The notes under the pieces are model-generated. The model saw only the letters and a list, made by a program, of their open reading frames with translations, was not told the DNA's origin and ran no database searches. From Niastella populi (lineage in GTDB: Bacteria; Bacteroidota; Bacteroidia; Chitinophagales; Chitinophagaceae), in NCBI RefSeq assembly GCF_002078015.1, contig NZ_LWBP01000145.1, positions 1 to 64,000 of the forward strand: DNA of 64,000 bases, read 5' to 3'. The position numbers and the translations under genes were made by a program. Shown here piece by piece: positions 51,993 to 61,346 of this stretch (position 1 is the stretch's first letter; every line of letters starts with the position of its first letter).

Positions 51993-52100
51993 TTTAGAGT
52001 TCGCCATTCCCTATAAAACCGAAGTTCACGCGTACAGGGTGTATTCAATTGTCATATTATCTGATTACCGCATAATCAAATTTCGCATGCTCCGTTTACG

Positions 52101-53249
52101 ATGAAACCTGTTCTTATATATTGCCTGTTGTTTTTCAGTTACAAAATTCTCCATTCCCAAAACCTTGTTCCCAACGGAGGTTTTGAAGATGAGAATATCT
52201 GCACTGAATATATACAGAACTGTGCGCCGGAAGGCTGGATAGCGACTTCCCTTCATGCCAATTATTATTTCGATGCTACGCTTCTGAAGAATGCGGTGAA
52301 AGCGCATAGCGGCACTCATTATGTTGGCGTAACCGCAGGCCACCTTGGGATGCAGGGTATCCGCAATTTTATTCGTGCCCGCCTGTTGTGCGGGTTGCGC
52401 AACGGCAATCAGTACAAACTAGAAATGTTCCTGCATTCGAAAAATCCCATCCTCGACAGTATAGGTATTTATTTTTCCGGGCAGGACTATCTGTGCGAGA
52501 AAAGATATTTCAAACATATTGAACCCCAGTTGTGGTCGGGCAATGGAAGGGAGAACACCAGCGAAGACAGCCGCAACTGGAAAAAAGTAGAACTGATCTA
52601 TACCGCAAACGGAACAGAGGGATTTATAACCATCGGTTGTTATAAAAGGGTTGATTATAAAAACATGGTGCAGGATTTCAGGGGTGAGTATAATGTTTAC
52701 ATCGATGATGTTTCGCTTACGCCGGTTGACTCAACGGAGCAATTATGTTTTCAGGCCGATAGTGTAAAGAATGAAATTTATGCAGAGAACGAACGGCATA
52801 CCATTCTCGACCGGAAAATATACCGGTACCGCCGCACCCCGCCGCCGGTAATTCCGCTGCCGCCAACGGTCACAAAAAAAATTAAGATCAGGCACATCGA
52901 TACGCTGATCATCCCCGATATATTTTTCGCTACCGCCCGGTACGAGTTAAGTCCGGCGAGCTTTAATATGCTCGACAGCTTTGCCGGTAAACTGAACACC
53001 TATTTTATTGATTCCATGATAGTGGAAGGGCATACGGATAGTATTGGCAAACTGGCCTATAATGAAACGTTATCGTTTAACCGCGCCACTTCGGTTAAAG
53101 ATTACCTGGCGAATAAGGTAGAAGGGCTCAGGGAGAAGTCGGTAACAAGAGGTTTTGCCTACAGGCGGCCTGTGGCCGGTAATAAAACCCCGAAGGGACG
53201 GCAGATGAACAGGCGGGTGGAGATCATCTTGTACAGGTATGATGAGTGA
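52101..53249 (+). CDS. OmpA-family protein with an N-terminal beta-sandwich-like domain
   Basis: A 382-residue exported protein (signal ...KILHSQ). Residues about 20-215 form a beta-rich domain opening NLVPNGGFEDENICTEY, similar to the galactose-binding-like domains of Bacteroidota surface proteins. A linker with PPPVIPLPP leads to an OmpA-like peptidoglycan-binding domain (about 270-380: FATARYELSPASFNMLDSFAGKL, VEGHTDSIGKLAYNETLSFNRATSVKDYL, RGFAYRRPVAGN...RQMNRRVEI). It should bind peptidoglycan through the conserved Asp and Arg. A close paralog lies at 55241-56380 with a T9SS protein between them. Confidence 0.88.
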   Translation: MKPVLIYCLLFFSYKILHSQNLVPNGGFEDENICTEYIQNCAPEGWIATSLHANYYFDATLLKNAVKAHSGTHYVGVTAGHLGMQGIRNFIRARLLCGLRNGNQYKLEMFLHSKNPILDSIGIYFSGQDYLCEKRYFKHIEPQLWSGNGRENTSEDSRNWKKVELIYTANGTEGFITIGCYKRVDYKNMVQDFRGEYNVYIDDVSLTPVDSTEQLCFQADSVKNEIYAENERHTILDRKIYRYRRTPPPVIPLPPTVTKKIKIRHIDTLIIPDIFFATARYELSPASFNMLDSFAGKLNTYFIDSMIVEGHTDSIGKLAYNETLSFNRATSVKDYLANKVEGLREKSVTRGFAYRRPVAGNKTPKGRQMNRRVEIILYRYDE

Positions 53250-53376
53250 GTTGACGGGTTGACCGGAAGTTAAAAAGGTAATAGAGGTGATATAGTTGAT
53301 ATAGGAAGGTGCAGCGAATCGATGCGGAATCGCGAGCCCTGAATAAGGAAACCCTTTCACGTTTTACGATCTCAAT

Positions 53377-53413
53377 AAAAAAGTCATTCCCGTTGAAAGG
53401 AATGACTTTTTTT
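53377..53413. terminator. Bidirectional terminator
   Basis: AAAAAAGTCATTCC and GGAATGACTTTTTTT form a long perfect stem around an 8-base loop, between the convergent OmpA and T9SS genes. Confidence 0.88.
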
Positions 53414-53429
53414 AGTGTCGCCGATCTGT

Positions 53430-54746
53430 CTATTGTTTCAAAATTGTCTTGCTAAAGATCTCTGCGCCATTCTTAAACACTATATGGTATAAACCGTTTG
53501 TTAATCCACTCATATCTACATTTGAAATTACCGCGTTGGCCGACAAACGAATGTCCCTTATGGTTTGGCCGGTTGCGCTGATGATCTGAATATGTGCGGC
53601 TACGCCTGCTTTCGGGTGTTGGATCATCACGAAGTTTTTAACCGGGTTGGGTGATACACTAATATTGGTCGTTAGTTTAGCTTTCAGGCTAATGATGAAG
53701 CTGTATTTGAACGTGCCATCCTGTTCAACCATTTTCAGCCTGTAGTAGTTGTTATCTGCAGCAGGTTGCGCATCGGTAAAGCTGTATGATCTTAAGTTAG
53801 CCGCTTTTACATTGCCGATTACGGAGAAGTTCTTTCCATCGGTGCTTCTCTCAATAACATAACTTACGATGCCGCTTTCTTCTTCAGTATTCCAAACCAG
53901 TTTGGTGCCGAAGGTTTCTTCGCTGGCGTTAAAGCTGGTGAGCTGAACGGGGAGGGGAGCGCCAACAGGTGAAAGGGTGGCCCATGCAGCAGCTGAGTTG
54001 TCGCCGGCGGCTACGCGGAAACCATCGTAAGCAGCATCAGGTGAATCGTCTTCATCGGTTTGCCATATGCGCATTGCATTGATCTGCGAGCCATAAACAA
54101 CTTCATCAGTATTTTGCTGGTTAGCGCCGGTAGCGCCTGTTGCAATAGCTGTTGAAGGTTCGGCACCCAGCGCCGGGTTTACCCATAAGTACGCATCGTC
54201 ATTGTCAGCACCCGACACAACATCATATCTTATAACTATGAGGTAAGTCGTGTTGTATTGGAAATTGCCGGTAGTGTATTCCGGGTTTGCGGTTCCAACA
54301 GCAATACCAAACTCTATATCGTTGCTGGAGCCATTATCTTCCCTCATATAGAACCGGCAGGGGAAAGTTCCATTAGCTGTATTTTCAAATGTTATAGCAT
54401 CATCAGGACCTTCGTTTAATTGAGGTAAATTAGTTACCCGCACCAGGAAACTCATAAAAAAGGTTTTGTTACCTGAAGTGCTAACCGAAGCGGAAAAAGG
54501 TTTGCGAGGGTCGGTTCCGTCAGTAGAAGAAACCACAGCATACTGAAAACCGCTGGTATAGCCTGCGTAGGTTAATGGTGTAGTAGTAGCAATTTGTACG
54601 TCGGTTCCAGTGCCTAATTGAACCCATCCACCCTGGGTACCAAGGTCGCCATTTGTAAAACCAGAGAAATTTTCATTAATAACCAATTGAGCGTTTGCAG
54701 TAATGGCAACAGCAGTTACCATTATAAAAGAGTAGATCTTTTTCAT
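53430..54746 (-). CDS. T9SS-secreted protein of unknown function
   Basis: A 438-residue protein with signal peptide (MKKIYSFIMVTAVAITANAQ). Residues about 22-265 look like a concanavalin/LamG-like sandwich (NENFSGFTNGDLGTQGGWVQLG ... YDGFRVAAGDNSAAAW), then a segment VQLTSFNASEETFGTKLVWNTEEESGIVSYVIERSTDGKNF typical of Bacteroidota fibronectin-like linkers, and a type IX sorting domain (SVSPNPVKNFVMIQ...IFSKTILKQ). It is exported across the outer membrane and probably anchored on the surface. The role is unknown; the domain order suggests binding rather than catalysis. Confidence 0.82.
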   Translation of the reverse strand: MKKIYSFIMVTAVAITANAQLVINENFSGFTNGDLGTQGGWVQLGTGTDVQIATTTPLTYAGYTSGFQYAVVSSTDGTDPRKPFSASVSTSGNKTFFMSFLVRVTNLPQLNEGPDDAITFENTANGTFPCRFYMREDNGSSNDIEFGIAVGTANPEYTTGNFQYNTTYLIVIRYDVVSGADNDDAYLWVNPALGAEPSTAIATGATGANQQNTDEVVYGSQINAMRIWQTDEDDSPDAAYDGFRVAAGDNSAAAWATLSPVGAPLPVQLTSFNASEETFGTKLVWNTEEESGIVSYVIERSTDGKNFSVIGNVKAANLRSYSFTDAQPAADNNYYRLKMVEQDGTFKYSFIISLKAKLTTNISVSPNPVKNFVMIQHPKAGVAAHIQIISATGQTIRDIRLSANAVISNVDMSGLTNGLYHIVFKNGAEIFSKTILKQ

Positions 54747-55240
54747 TTCTTTTGATTTTGGGATGAATAAATTTTGGGGTGCCCAGAGGAATTGGAGGAA
54801 TGCTTTTCTTACGTGTATAAGAAGAAGCTTTGATCGGAGGTCTTCAAAAGGATGAATGAAAAATTTGTAAACTGGTGGAGACTTTGTTCCTGTACGCTGG
54901 AGTTTCGAAGGATTGTGGCAGATGTAAGCGCCGGGTAAATGTATAGACTATTTTTTCTATATGCAAGGGCGGGATAGTTTTATTGATATTGATCAAATAT
55001 GTACTAGGCTGATGCTGATTGGTTTACTGACGGCCATCATGAAAATGGCAATTTGTGTACTGATCTTAAAGTGGCTGTCATGAAATCTAAATGGCCATAA
55101 TGCAGATCATGTGAGCTATCAGTATAAATAAAATAACGTGTAGCTTTTTAAATAACTACAACATAATCAACGTAAACAAAACAACCTCCCGCACCGGTTT
55201 TTTTGACTAATTTAGAATCATTCCATTGTCAAACCTATCT
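54747..55240. other. Intergenic region between divergent genes
   Basis: 494 bp, AT-rich, with no convincing frame. GGCCATCATG and GGCCATAATG occur near 55031 and 55092, but I cannot assign a role. Promoters of both flanking genes should lie here. Confidence 0.35.
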
Positions 55241-56380
55241 ATGAAGCTAATAAGTCAATTCGTCCCCGCCATATCCGTGGCATTAATAACCTGCTATGCA
55301 GGGTATTCGCAGAACCTGGTGGCCAACGGTGGTTTTGAAGAGGCCAATCTTTGTACAGAATTCCATAAATATTGCGCGCCGGAAGCATGGGTGGCCACAT
55401 CGGGCCAGGCCAATTACTATTTTGGCGATATGGCCATAGCTTATGAAGGTTTCCACTATGTTGGTTTAACGGCAGGCAGTGTGAACAAACGCGGCGTGCG
55501 TAATTTTCTCATAACGCAATTGTTGTGCGGTTTGCGCAAGGGCAAACAATATATGCTTGAATTTCAGGTATGCGCCACCAATAAAGTGCTCGACAGCATC
55601 GGCGTATATTTTTCGCCTGAAGACTATTTGTACGAGCGAAGAAATTTCAGGGAAGTGCAACCGGCTTTATGGTATGTGCGCAGCGGCGCCGCTTTATCGC
55701 AGCCCCCCAATAAATGGCAAAAGGCGCGGTTTGTGTATACCGCCACCGGTAATGAAGCTTTTCTTACTATCGGGCTTTTTAAAAGAGCCGATTATACCGG
55801 TGCGCTAAAACCCGATTTCCAGGATGAATATCTTTTTTTGCTCGATAATATTTCATTGACGCCCGTTGATGTTAATGAGCGGATGTGTGCGGATGCCGAG
55901 CGCGAAAAATGGCGGATCTATAAACAGGATGACAGGCATAGCCGGCTTGAAAAAAGGATCAATAATTATTTAAAGAACCCGCCTGTTCCGCGGCCTAAGT
56001 TAAACCTTACCCGCGTTCCCCTGGTGAAGCATGTTGACACACTTGTTATTCCCGATATCTATTTTGTTTCTGCCAGTTATGAACTTTCAAAAAAAAGCAA
56101 TGAACTGCTCGATAGTTTTGTGCGCAAACTGTCAGGTTCCATGGATTCGGTAATAGTGAACGGCCATACCGATAGCGTCGGCAGTTATGAATATAACAAG
56201 GAGTTATCGCTAAGCCGGGCCGTAGCGGTAAAACAATACCTCATGACCAAAATGCCATCGCTGGGTGTAAACTTTGTTGCAAGAGGATATGCGTACCTGC
56301 AGCCGATAGCCAGTAATAGATCTCCGTCGGGGCGGAAGAAGAACAGGAGGGTGGAGATCTTTGTTTATAGAAAAGAATAG
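55241..56380 (+). CDS. OmpA-family protein, paralog of the gene at 52101
   Basis: A 379-residue exported protein from ATG 55241 (signal ...YAGYSQ). It follows its paralog closely over the whole length: NLVANGGFEEANLCTEFHKYCAPEAWVATS, YYVGLTAG-like and QLLCGLRKGKQYMLEF in the N-terminal domain, RVPLVKHVDTLVIPDIYFVSASYELSKKSNELLDSF and VNGHTDSVGSYEYNKELSLSRAVAVKQYL in the OmpA domain. The pair probably arose by duplication around the T9SS gene. It should anchor to peptidoglycan. Downstream are heptamer arrays and inverted 61-bp repeats. Confidence 0.88.
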   Translation: MKLISQFVPAISVALITCYAGYSQNLVANGGFEEANLCTEFHKYCAPEAWVATSGQANYYFGDMAIAYEGFHYVGLTAGSVNKRGVRNFLITQLLCGLRKGKQYMLEFQVCATNKVLDSIGVYFSPEDYLYERRNFREVQPALWYVRSGAALSQPPNKWQKARFVYTATGNEAFLTIGLFKRADYTGALKPDFQDEYLFLLDNISLTPVDVNERMCADAEREKWRIYKQDDRHSRLEKRINNYLKNPPVPRPKLNLTRVPLVKHVDTLVIPDIYFVSASYELSKKSNELLDSFVRKLSGSMDSVIVNGHTDSVGSYEYNKELSLSRAVAVKQYLMTKMPSLGVNFVARGYAYLQPIASNRSPSGRKKNRRVEIFVYRKE

Positions 56381-56400
56381 GTGGTAATATTGAATACAGG

Positions 56401-56480
56401 GAAATGAAGAATGAAGAATGAAAAATGAAAAAGGGAATATAGAATAACAGAAGAATATTGAATAACGAATTTCCAATATC
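56401..56480. repeat. Heptamer array (GAAATGA type)
   Basis: GAAATGA, AGAATGA, AGAATGA, AAAATGA in series, then mixed GAATA-type units to 56480. In inverted form it matches 28870-28960. Confidence 0.75.
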
Positions 56481-56750
56481 GAAGTGAATATAGTATTCGC
56501 TTTAGGCTTTAACTTGTATTCGATTTCGGCTCAGCTGTATTTTGCCTTCACTTGGAGCTTGCAGCGTGTAGCTTGCAGCTGTATTCTGTATTCGCTTACA
56601 GCTTGTAGCGTGCAGCTGTATTCGCCTTTAGGCTGTTCCCTGTATTTGCTTGCGGCTTGCAGCTTGTAGCGTGCAGCTGTATTCGCCTTAGGGCTGTTCC
56701 CTGTATTTGCTTGGAGCTTGCAGCTTGCAGCTTACAGCTTTGACCTGCTG
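56481..56750. repeat. Inverted copy of the 61-bp repeat block
   Basis: CTGTATTCGCC starts units at 56616 and 56677, again exactly 61 bp apart. The block is the reverse complement of 28454-28862, including its degenerate flank, and with 56401-56480 it forms one inverted duplicate about 28 kb from the first. Confidence 0.85.
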
Positions 56751-56756
56751 TTTTCC

Positions 56757-57737
56757 CTACAATCCCATTTTCTTCCTTATAGAATTAATGATCAGCACCG
56801 CATGCTCGCGGCTGTTTTCAATAAACCACACATGGGTATTCATGCCGCCGCAAACCACGCCGGCCAGGTAAATGTTAGGTAAATTAGTTTCCATGGTATC
56901 GGGGTCGTAGGTTGGTTGAAGCACCCCATCGTCTGACAAATGAATGCCTACCTGTTGCAGAAAATCACAATGCGGCTGATAGCCGGTCATGGCAATCACA
57001 TAATCATTTGCAATAGTAACCAACCCATCGGGTGTTTGAATATCCACTTCCTTTTCGCGGATGGCCATTAACGTAGAATTGGTATAGGCTTTTATGCTGT
57101 TTTCCTTAATACGGTTCTCAATATCGGGTTTTACCCAGTATTTAACCCGTTTGCCAATGCCTTCGTGCCGAAGGACCATACTTACTTCGGCGCCCTTGCG
57201 CCAGGTTTCGAGCGCCGCGTCAACCGCCGAGTTATTGGCGCCTACCACCAGTACCTTGTGCATGGCGTAAAAATGCGGGTCTTTATAATAGTGAACCACC
57301 TTGGGCAGGTCTTCGCCGGGAATGTTCATCATTACCGGGATATCGTAAAAACCGGTAGCGATCACCACGAAAGTGGTATGGTAGGTTTGTTTGGTGGTAA
57401 CAACCTCGTATTTGCCATTATGTGGTGTAATGCCGGTAACTTCTTCCTGCAGGTGAATGGTAAGTTTATTGCTGGTGGCCACGCGCCGGTAATATTCCAG
57501 CGCTTCGGGCCGGGTTGGTTTTATGTTATTGCTCACGAACGGAATACCGCCTATCTCCAGTTTTTCAGAAGTAGAAAAAAAGGTCATATTGATGGGGTAG
57601 TTGTACAGCGAATTCACCAGGCAGCCTTTTTCCAGTATGCAATACTGTAACCCCGCTTTTTTAGCCTCCAGGGCACAGGCCAGGCCAATAGGCCCGCCGC
57701 CAACGATTATAATGTCGAATTGATTGCTTGAGTTCAT
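56757..57737 (-). CDS. ypdA: YpdA-like FAD/NAD(P)-dependent disulfide reductase
   Basis: A 326-residue flavoprotein from ATG 57737 (MNSSNQFDIIIVGGGPIGLACALEAKKAG, FAD-binding). The second dinucleotide fold is KVLVVGANNSAVDAALETWRKGAEVSMVLRHE, and VIAMTGYQPHCDFLQQVGI with NIYLAGVVCGGMNTHVWFIENSREHA closes the FAD site. The length and the absence of a CxxC motif match YpdA, which recycles bacillithiol disulfide with NADPH. A bacillithiol role is inferred; biosynthesis genes are not in the window. It ends at a repeat block. Confidence 0.88.
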   Translation of the reverse strand: MNSSNQFDIIIVGGGPIGLACALEAKKAGLQYCILEKGCLVNSLYNYPINMTFFSTSEKLEIGGIPFVSNNIKPTRPEALEYYRRVATSNKLTIHLQEEVTGITPHNGKYEVVTTKQTYHTTFVVIATGFYDIPVMMNIPGEDLPKVVHYYKDPHFYAMHKVLVVGANNSAVDAALETWRKGAEVSMVLRHEGIGKRVKYWVKPDIENRIKENSIKAYTNSTLMAIREKEVDIQTPDGLVTIANDYVIAMTGYQPHCDFLQQVGIHLSDDGVLQPTYDPDTMETNLPNIYLAGVVCGGMNTHVWFIENSREHAVLIINSIRKKMGL

Positions 57738-57900
57738 TATAGCAAAGTTAACATGTGGAATTGTTTTATAGTTCATCAATTAACCATGCCAGGGCTTCAT
57801 GCGTTCAAATCGGGGAGCGTTGATGACTTAAAGCGGGATTTTCCCTGGGCTTATTTGGATATTTGCACATTTACCGTACTTTTCATTAAAATTTAATCTT

Positions 57901-58842
57901 ATGGAGTTCCTTACGTCCTATTGGTGGGTCATTGTTATCGTACTGATTTTGTTTGCCGGTTTAAAAACCATTAACCAGGGATTTATTGGTGTGGTTACCA
58001 TGTTTGGTAAATACCGGCGTGTATTGAGCCCTGGCCTGAATTTTTTAATACCCTTCCTGGAACAGATCAGCCGTAAGGTTAGTATCCAGAACCGTTCAGT
58101 GGAAATGGAGTTCCAGGCGGTAACGGCCGATCAGGCAAACGTGTATTTCAAAAGCATGTTGCTGTATGCGGTTCAGAATTCTCATGAAGAAACTATCAAG
58201 AAAGTAGCTTTTAAATTCCTGAGCGAGCGCGACCTCATGCAGGCGCTTACCCGCACTATCGAGGGTACCATCCGCTCATTTGTGGCCACCAAACGCCAGG
58301 CCGAGATCCTCGGTTTGCGTAAGGAAATAGTGGAGTATGTAAAAGAGCAGATCGATCATTTGCTGGAAGAATGGGGGTATCACCTGCTCGACCTGCAGAT
58401 CAACGATATTACGTTCGATAAGCAAATTATGGACAGTATGAGCAAGGTGGTGGCCAGTAACAACCTGAAGGCTGCGGCAGAAAATGAGGGTCAGGCACTG
58501 CTGATCACCAAAACAAAAGGGGCCGAAGCGGAAGGTAATGCCATTAAAATTGCGGCTGAGGCTGAACGTACGGCGGCCCAGTTACGCGGTCAGGGTGTGG
58601 CGTTGTTCCGCGAAGAAGTTGCCCGTGGTATGAGCCAGGCTGCCGAGCAAATGAAACAGGCGAACCTCGATACGAATGTGATCCTGTTCAGTATGTGGAC
58701 GGAAGCCATCAAGAATTTTGCTGAAGTGGGCAAGGGTAATATCATCTTCCTCGATGGCAGCAGTGAAAGTATGCAGCGGAACATGCAGCAAATTATGGCT
58801 ATGATGCAGATGAAGGGCGATAACAATCAAAGCCGGAATTAA
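57901..58842 (+). CDS. SPFH/stomatin-like membrane protein
   Basis: A 313-residue protein with an N-terminal membrane helix (WWVIVIVLILFAGLKTI) and a Band-7 domain (INQGFIGVVTMFGKYRRVLSPGLNFLIPFLEQISRKVSIQNRSVEM ... IDHLLEEWGYHLLDLQINDITFDKQIM), followed by a coiled coil rich in Ala and Glu (NLKAAAENEGQALLITKTKGAEAEG). Family members organise membrane microdomains or control membrane proteases. The ExbB/ExbD pair follows on the same strand, so a link to the energised envelope complex is possible. Confidence 0.9.
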   Translation: MEFLTSYWWVIVIVLILFAGLKTINQGFIGVVTMFGKYRRVLSPGLNFLIPFLEQISRKVSIQNRSVEMEFQAVTADQANVYFKSMLLYAVQNSHEETIKKVAFKFLSERDLMQALTRTIEGTIRSFVATKRQAEILGLRKEIVEYVKEQIDHLLEEWGYHLLDLQINDITFDKQIMDSMSKVVASNNLKAAAENEGQALLITKTKGAEAEGNAIKIAAEAERTAAQLRGQGVALFREEVARGMSQAAEQMKQANLDTNVILFSMWTEAIKNFAEVGKGNIIFLDGSSESMQRNMQQIMAMMQMKGDNNQSRN

Positions 58843-58969
58843 CGATTCATTAGCTGTACAATTTTGACTATCAGGGAATTCAATTAGCAAACTTTTAAGA
58901 AATATTAAATCGTTCGAGTCGTTTTAGGCACACTATTGCCTACATTTACACCACTAAAACAATATCTGG

Positions 58970-59683
58970 ATGAATTGGTTTTTTTTACAAGTTACCAATC
59001 CCGCTACCACCGCCTCCGCCGACTCTTTGCAAAAAGCTGCCACTCCGGGCACTCAGGGCGAACATGTTATGAATGTGATGGACCTGTTGGCTAATGGCGG
59101 TCCCCTCATGATTCCGCTGGGATTGTTGTTTGTACTGGCTGTGTTTTTCTTTTTTGAACGGCTTATCGCTATTAAAAAAGCAAGCCGGATCGATCCCAAC
59201 TTCATGTATATCATACGTGATAATGTGATCAGCGGCAATCTTACCGCTGCCCGGTCTATGGCCAAGAATACACAGAACCCTGTTGCCCGTATCATTGATA
59301 AGGGCTTGCAACGGGTAGGAAAAAGGATAGAGGAAATAGAGCGCAGCATGGAAAATGTAGGTAAGATAGAGGTTTATAAAATGGAGCGTAACCTGTCGGT
59401 TTTGTCGCTGGTATATGGAATAGCGCCCATGTTCGGGTTCCTCGGTACCATCTTTGGGATGTTGCAGTTGTTCTATAATATCAATGCATCGGGTGAATTT
59501 ACACCTGCACAGATTGCCGGGGGTATTTATACCAAAATGATCACTTCGGCAGCGGGGTTGATCATTGGTTTGCTGGCCTATGTGGCTTATAACTTCCTGA
59601 ATGCGCAGATCGATAAAACCGTGAACCGCATGGAAGTGGCCAGCGCCGAGTTCCTCGATATTTTACAGGAACCTACCAGATAG
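58970..59683 (+). CDS. exbB: MotA/TolQ/ExbB-type proton channel
   Basis: A 237-residue inner-membrane protein with three helices: MIPLGLLFVLAVFFFFERLIAI (about 48-68), IAPMFGFLGTIFGMLQLFYN (about 148-168) and MITSAAGLIIGLLAYVAYNFL (about 194-214). The second and third helices carry the conserved GFLGTIFGM and TSAAGLIIG motifs of ExbB/TolQ. With ExbD it uses the proton gradient to energise TonB- or Tol-type machinery at the outer membrane. exbD follows 115 bp downstream after a small heptamer array. Confidence 0.93.
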   Translation: MNWFFLQVTNPATTASADSLQKAATPGTQGEHVMNVMDLLANGGPLMIPLGLLFVLAVFFFFERLIAIKKASRIDPNFMYIIRDNVISGNLTAARSMAKNTQNPVARIIDKGLQRVGKRIEEIERSMENVGKIEVYKMERNLSVLSLVYGIAPMFGFLGTIFGMLQLFYNINASGEFTPAQIAGGIYTKMITSAAGLIIGLLAYVAYNFLNAQIDKTVNRMEVASAEFLDILQEPTR

Positions 59684-59688
59684 TTTTT

Positions 59689-59716
59689 GGTTTGTTGTTT
59701 ATGGTTTGTGGTTGTT
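59689..59716. repeat. Heptamer array (GGTTTGT type) after exbB
   Basis: GGTTTGT, TGTTTAT, GGTTTGT, GGTTGTT, starting 5 bp after the exbB stop. It resembles the array after dinB. Confidence 0.7.
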
Positions 59717-59798
59717 CGCCCCTCGGGAAGCTTAATTAAATGCATTAGCCCCTGATTTCGGACGCCATACCTTTACCTGATATTTTAAAAGAAATAAA

Positions 59799-60200
59799 AT
59801 GAATTTAAGAAGAAGATTAAAAGGTCACCAGGAGTTGCATGCAGGAGCGTTGAACGATATCCTGTTCATCCTGTTGTTCTTCTTTCTTATAGTTTCTACG
59901 CTGGCCAATCCGAATGTGATCAGGTTATCGCAGCCGAAAGCAAAAAGCGATACCAAGGCCAAACAAACGGTGATCGTGAACATTAAACCAACCGGAGAGT
60001 ATATTATCAATGGTAAACAGATCTCCATTGAGGAAATGACGGCGTTTATACAGCCGTATGTGCAGAAGGACTCAACGCAGGCAACGATTGCCATCAATGC
60101 CGATAAAACGGTACCGCTCGAGAATGTGGTGGCCGTTATGCGCGTTGCCCGCGACCTCGGCGCCCGGTCAACCTTGCTGGTAGATACGAAAGTGAAGTGA
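59799..60200 (+). CDS. exbD: ExbD/TolR-type protein
   Basis: A 133-residue bitopic membrane protein: a basic N-terminus (MNLRRRLKGHQELHAGALND), one helix (ILFILLFFFLIVSTLA) with the functional Asp20 at its mouth, and a periplasmic domain (QTVIVNIKPTGEYIINGKQISIEEM...TIAINADKTVPLENVVAVMRVARDLG) typical of ExbD/TolR. The helix start lacks the full LVDVVF pattern but keeps the Asp. It is the partner of the ExbB upstream. Confidence 0.92.
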   Translation: MNLRRRLKGHQELHAGALNDILFILLFFFLIVSTLANPNVIRLSQPKAKSDTKAKQTVIVNIKPTGEYIINGKQISIEEMTAFIQPYVQKDSTQATIAINADKTVPLENVVAVMRVARDLGARSTLLVDTKVK

Positions 60201-60236
60201 TGCCCGCCAACTGGCGGAGAAACATAAATTTCCAAA

Positions 60237-60277
60237 GGCCCACGGTGACGCATTTGTACACTGTGGGCTTTTATTTT
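60237..60277 (+). terminator. Terminator after exbD
   Basis: GCCCACGGTG (60238-60247) and CACTGTGGGC (60259-60268) with one mismatch, followed by TTTTATTTT. A small CCGCCA/TGGCGG palindrome precedes it at 60204-60217. Confidence 0.75.
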
Positions 60278-60323
60278 GGGGAAGCACTTTGCCGTGGAGA
60301 TTACAAGTAGCATCCATAATAAG

Positions 60324-61346
60324 ATGAAATTATTTAATATCATATTTGCCCTGGTGGCTTTGTCGGTACCTGGCATTGAAAAAGGATATGCGCAGCAGTC
60401 TTACAGCCTTGCCAATACCAGGTACCTCGATTCAGTAGAACAGGGAATTAGAAATTATATTTGTAATGATTCATTGGTTTACCCTGCCGGTTACAAAAAG
60501 AATTTGCTGAAAAAAGAAATACCGGTCATAGAAGTTTTAAATAGTTTTTTCGACAGCACATTTGAAGCCAACCAGGTGAATGGCAAATTAAAAAAGATCA
60601 GGTTTGGAAAAACCAGGTTTGCAAAAGTCAATAAAACAGAAACTGACATCGGATTAATTAAGGTAATTCATGTTATTATCAATGGACCCTATTTGCATGC
60701 AGATGTAAAACTTGACTGTATTGGTAACATTGTAATAAGAAAAAGCATTCTATTAAACAGTAACTCCATTGGAAGGTGTGGCTTACACGGAAACCAGATC
60801 ACCGATTTTAAGATGTTTAAAACCTTTGTAATTCCTAAACTGAAGTTTCCGATCAGCGTGAGGGATTATGCCGATATAATTGCCACAGGTTTCTTACAAA
60901 AAAACCTGGCAAAAGCTGCCGAGATCAATAAAGACTACAGGTTTAATCTACCATCGGACAAAGCAAAAAAAGACGACTGGATCAATAACATTCTATATAA
61001 TCAATACAACAGCGACAGCGCATGCTGCTACTCTTATTATCAGCCTCCTGAAGATTTTGTTGCATTGATCAGGAACGGGCAATTAGCGTTGATCAATGAT
61101 TTGCTTTATTCACCCAATTATTTATATGCCGTGAATGCCATGGAAGCAATGATTTACCTGGCAAATGAAAACAAACTGGTTATAAATGACAGCATCAGAA
61201 CTAAAATGGAATTGTTGAAACAGGAGAGATCTGTACTAACAGTGCAAAGAACCTCCGATGTTCTTGGTATTATGCAGGGGTATAATGAATTAAAAACAAC
61301 CAATCAGCAGGTGATTCAAAAATATCGAAATGGTATCCCTTTGTGA
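60324..61346 (+). CDS. Hypothetical exported protein
   Basis: A 340-residue protein from ATG 60324 (signal MKLFNIIFALVALSVPG...YAQ). The mature part is a mixed alpha/beta domain with a basic character and no recognised motif; the C-terminal third (LLYSPNYLYAVNAMEAMIYLANENKLVINDSI) is helical and could be HEAT-like. Base composition is more AT-rich than the neighbours. It follows the exbD terminator and appears to be a single gene. Confidence 0.65.
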   Translation: MKLFNIIFALVALSVPGIEKGYAQQSYSLANTRYLDSVEQGIRNYICNDSLVYPAGYKKNLLKKEIPVIEVLNSFFDSTFEANQVNGKLKKIRFGKTRFAKVNKTETDIGLIKVIHVIINGPYLHADVKLDCIGNIVIRKSILLNSNSIGRCGLHGNQITDFKMFKTFVIPKLKFPISVRDYADIIATGFLQKNLAKAAEINKDYRFNLPSDKAKKDDWINNILYNQYNSDSACCYSYYQPPEDFVALIRNGQLALINDLLYSPNYLYAVNAMEAMIYLANENKLVINDSIRTKMELLKQERSVLTVQRTSDVLGIMQGYNELKTTNQQVIQKYRNGIPL

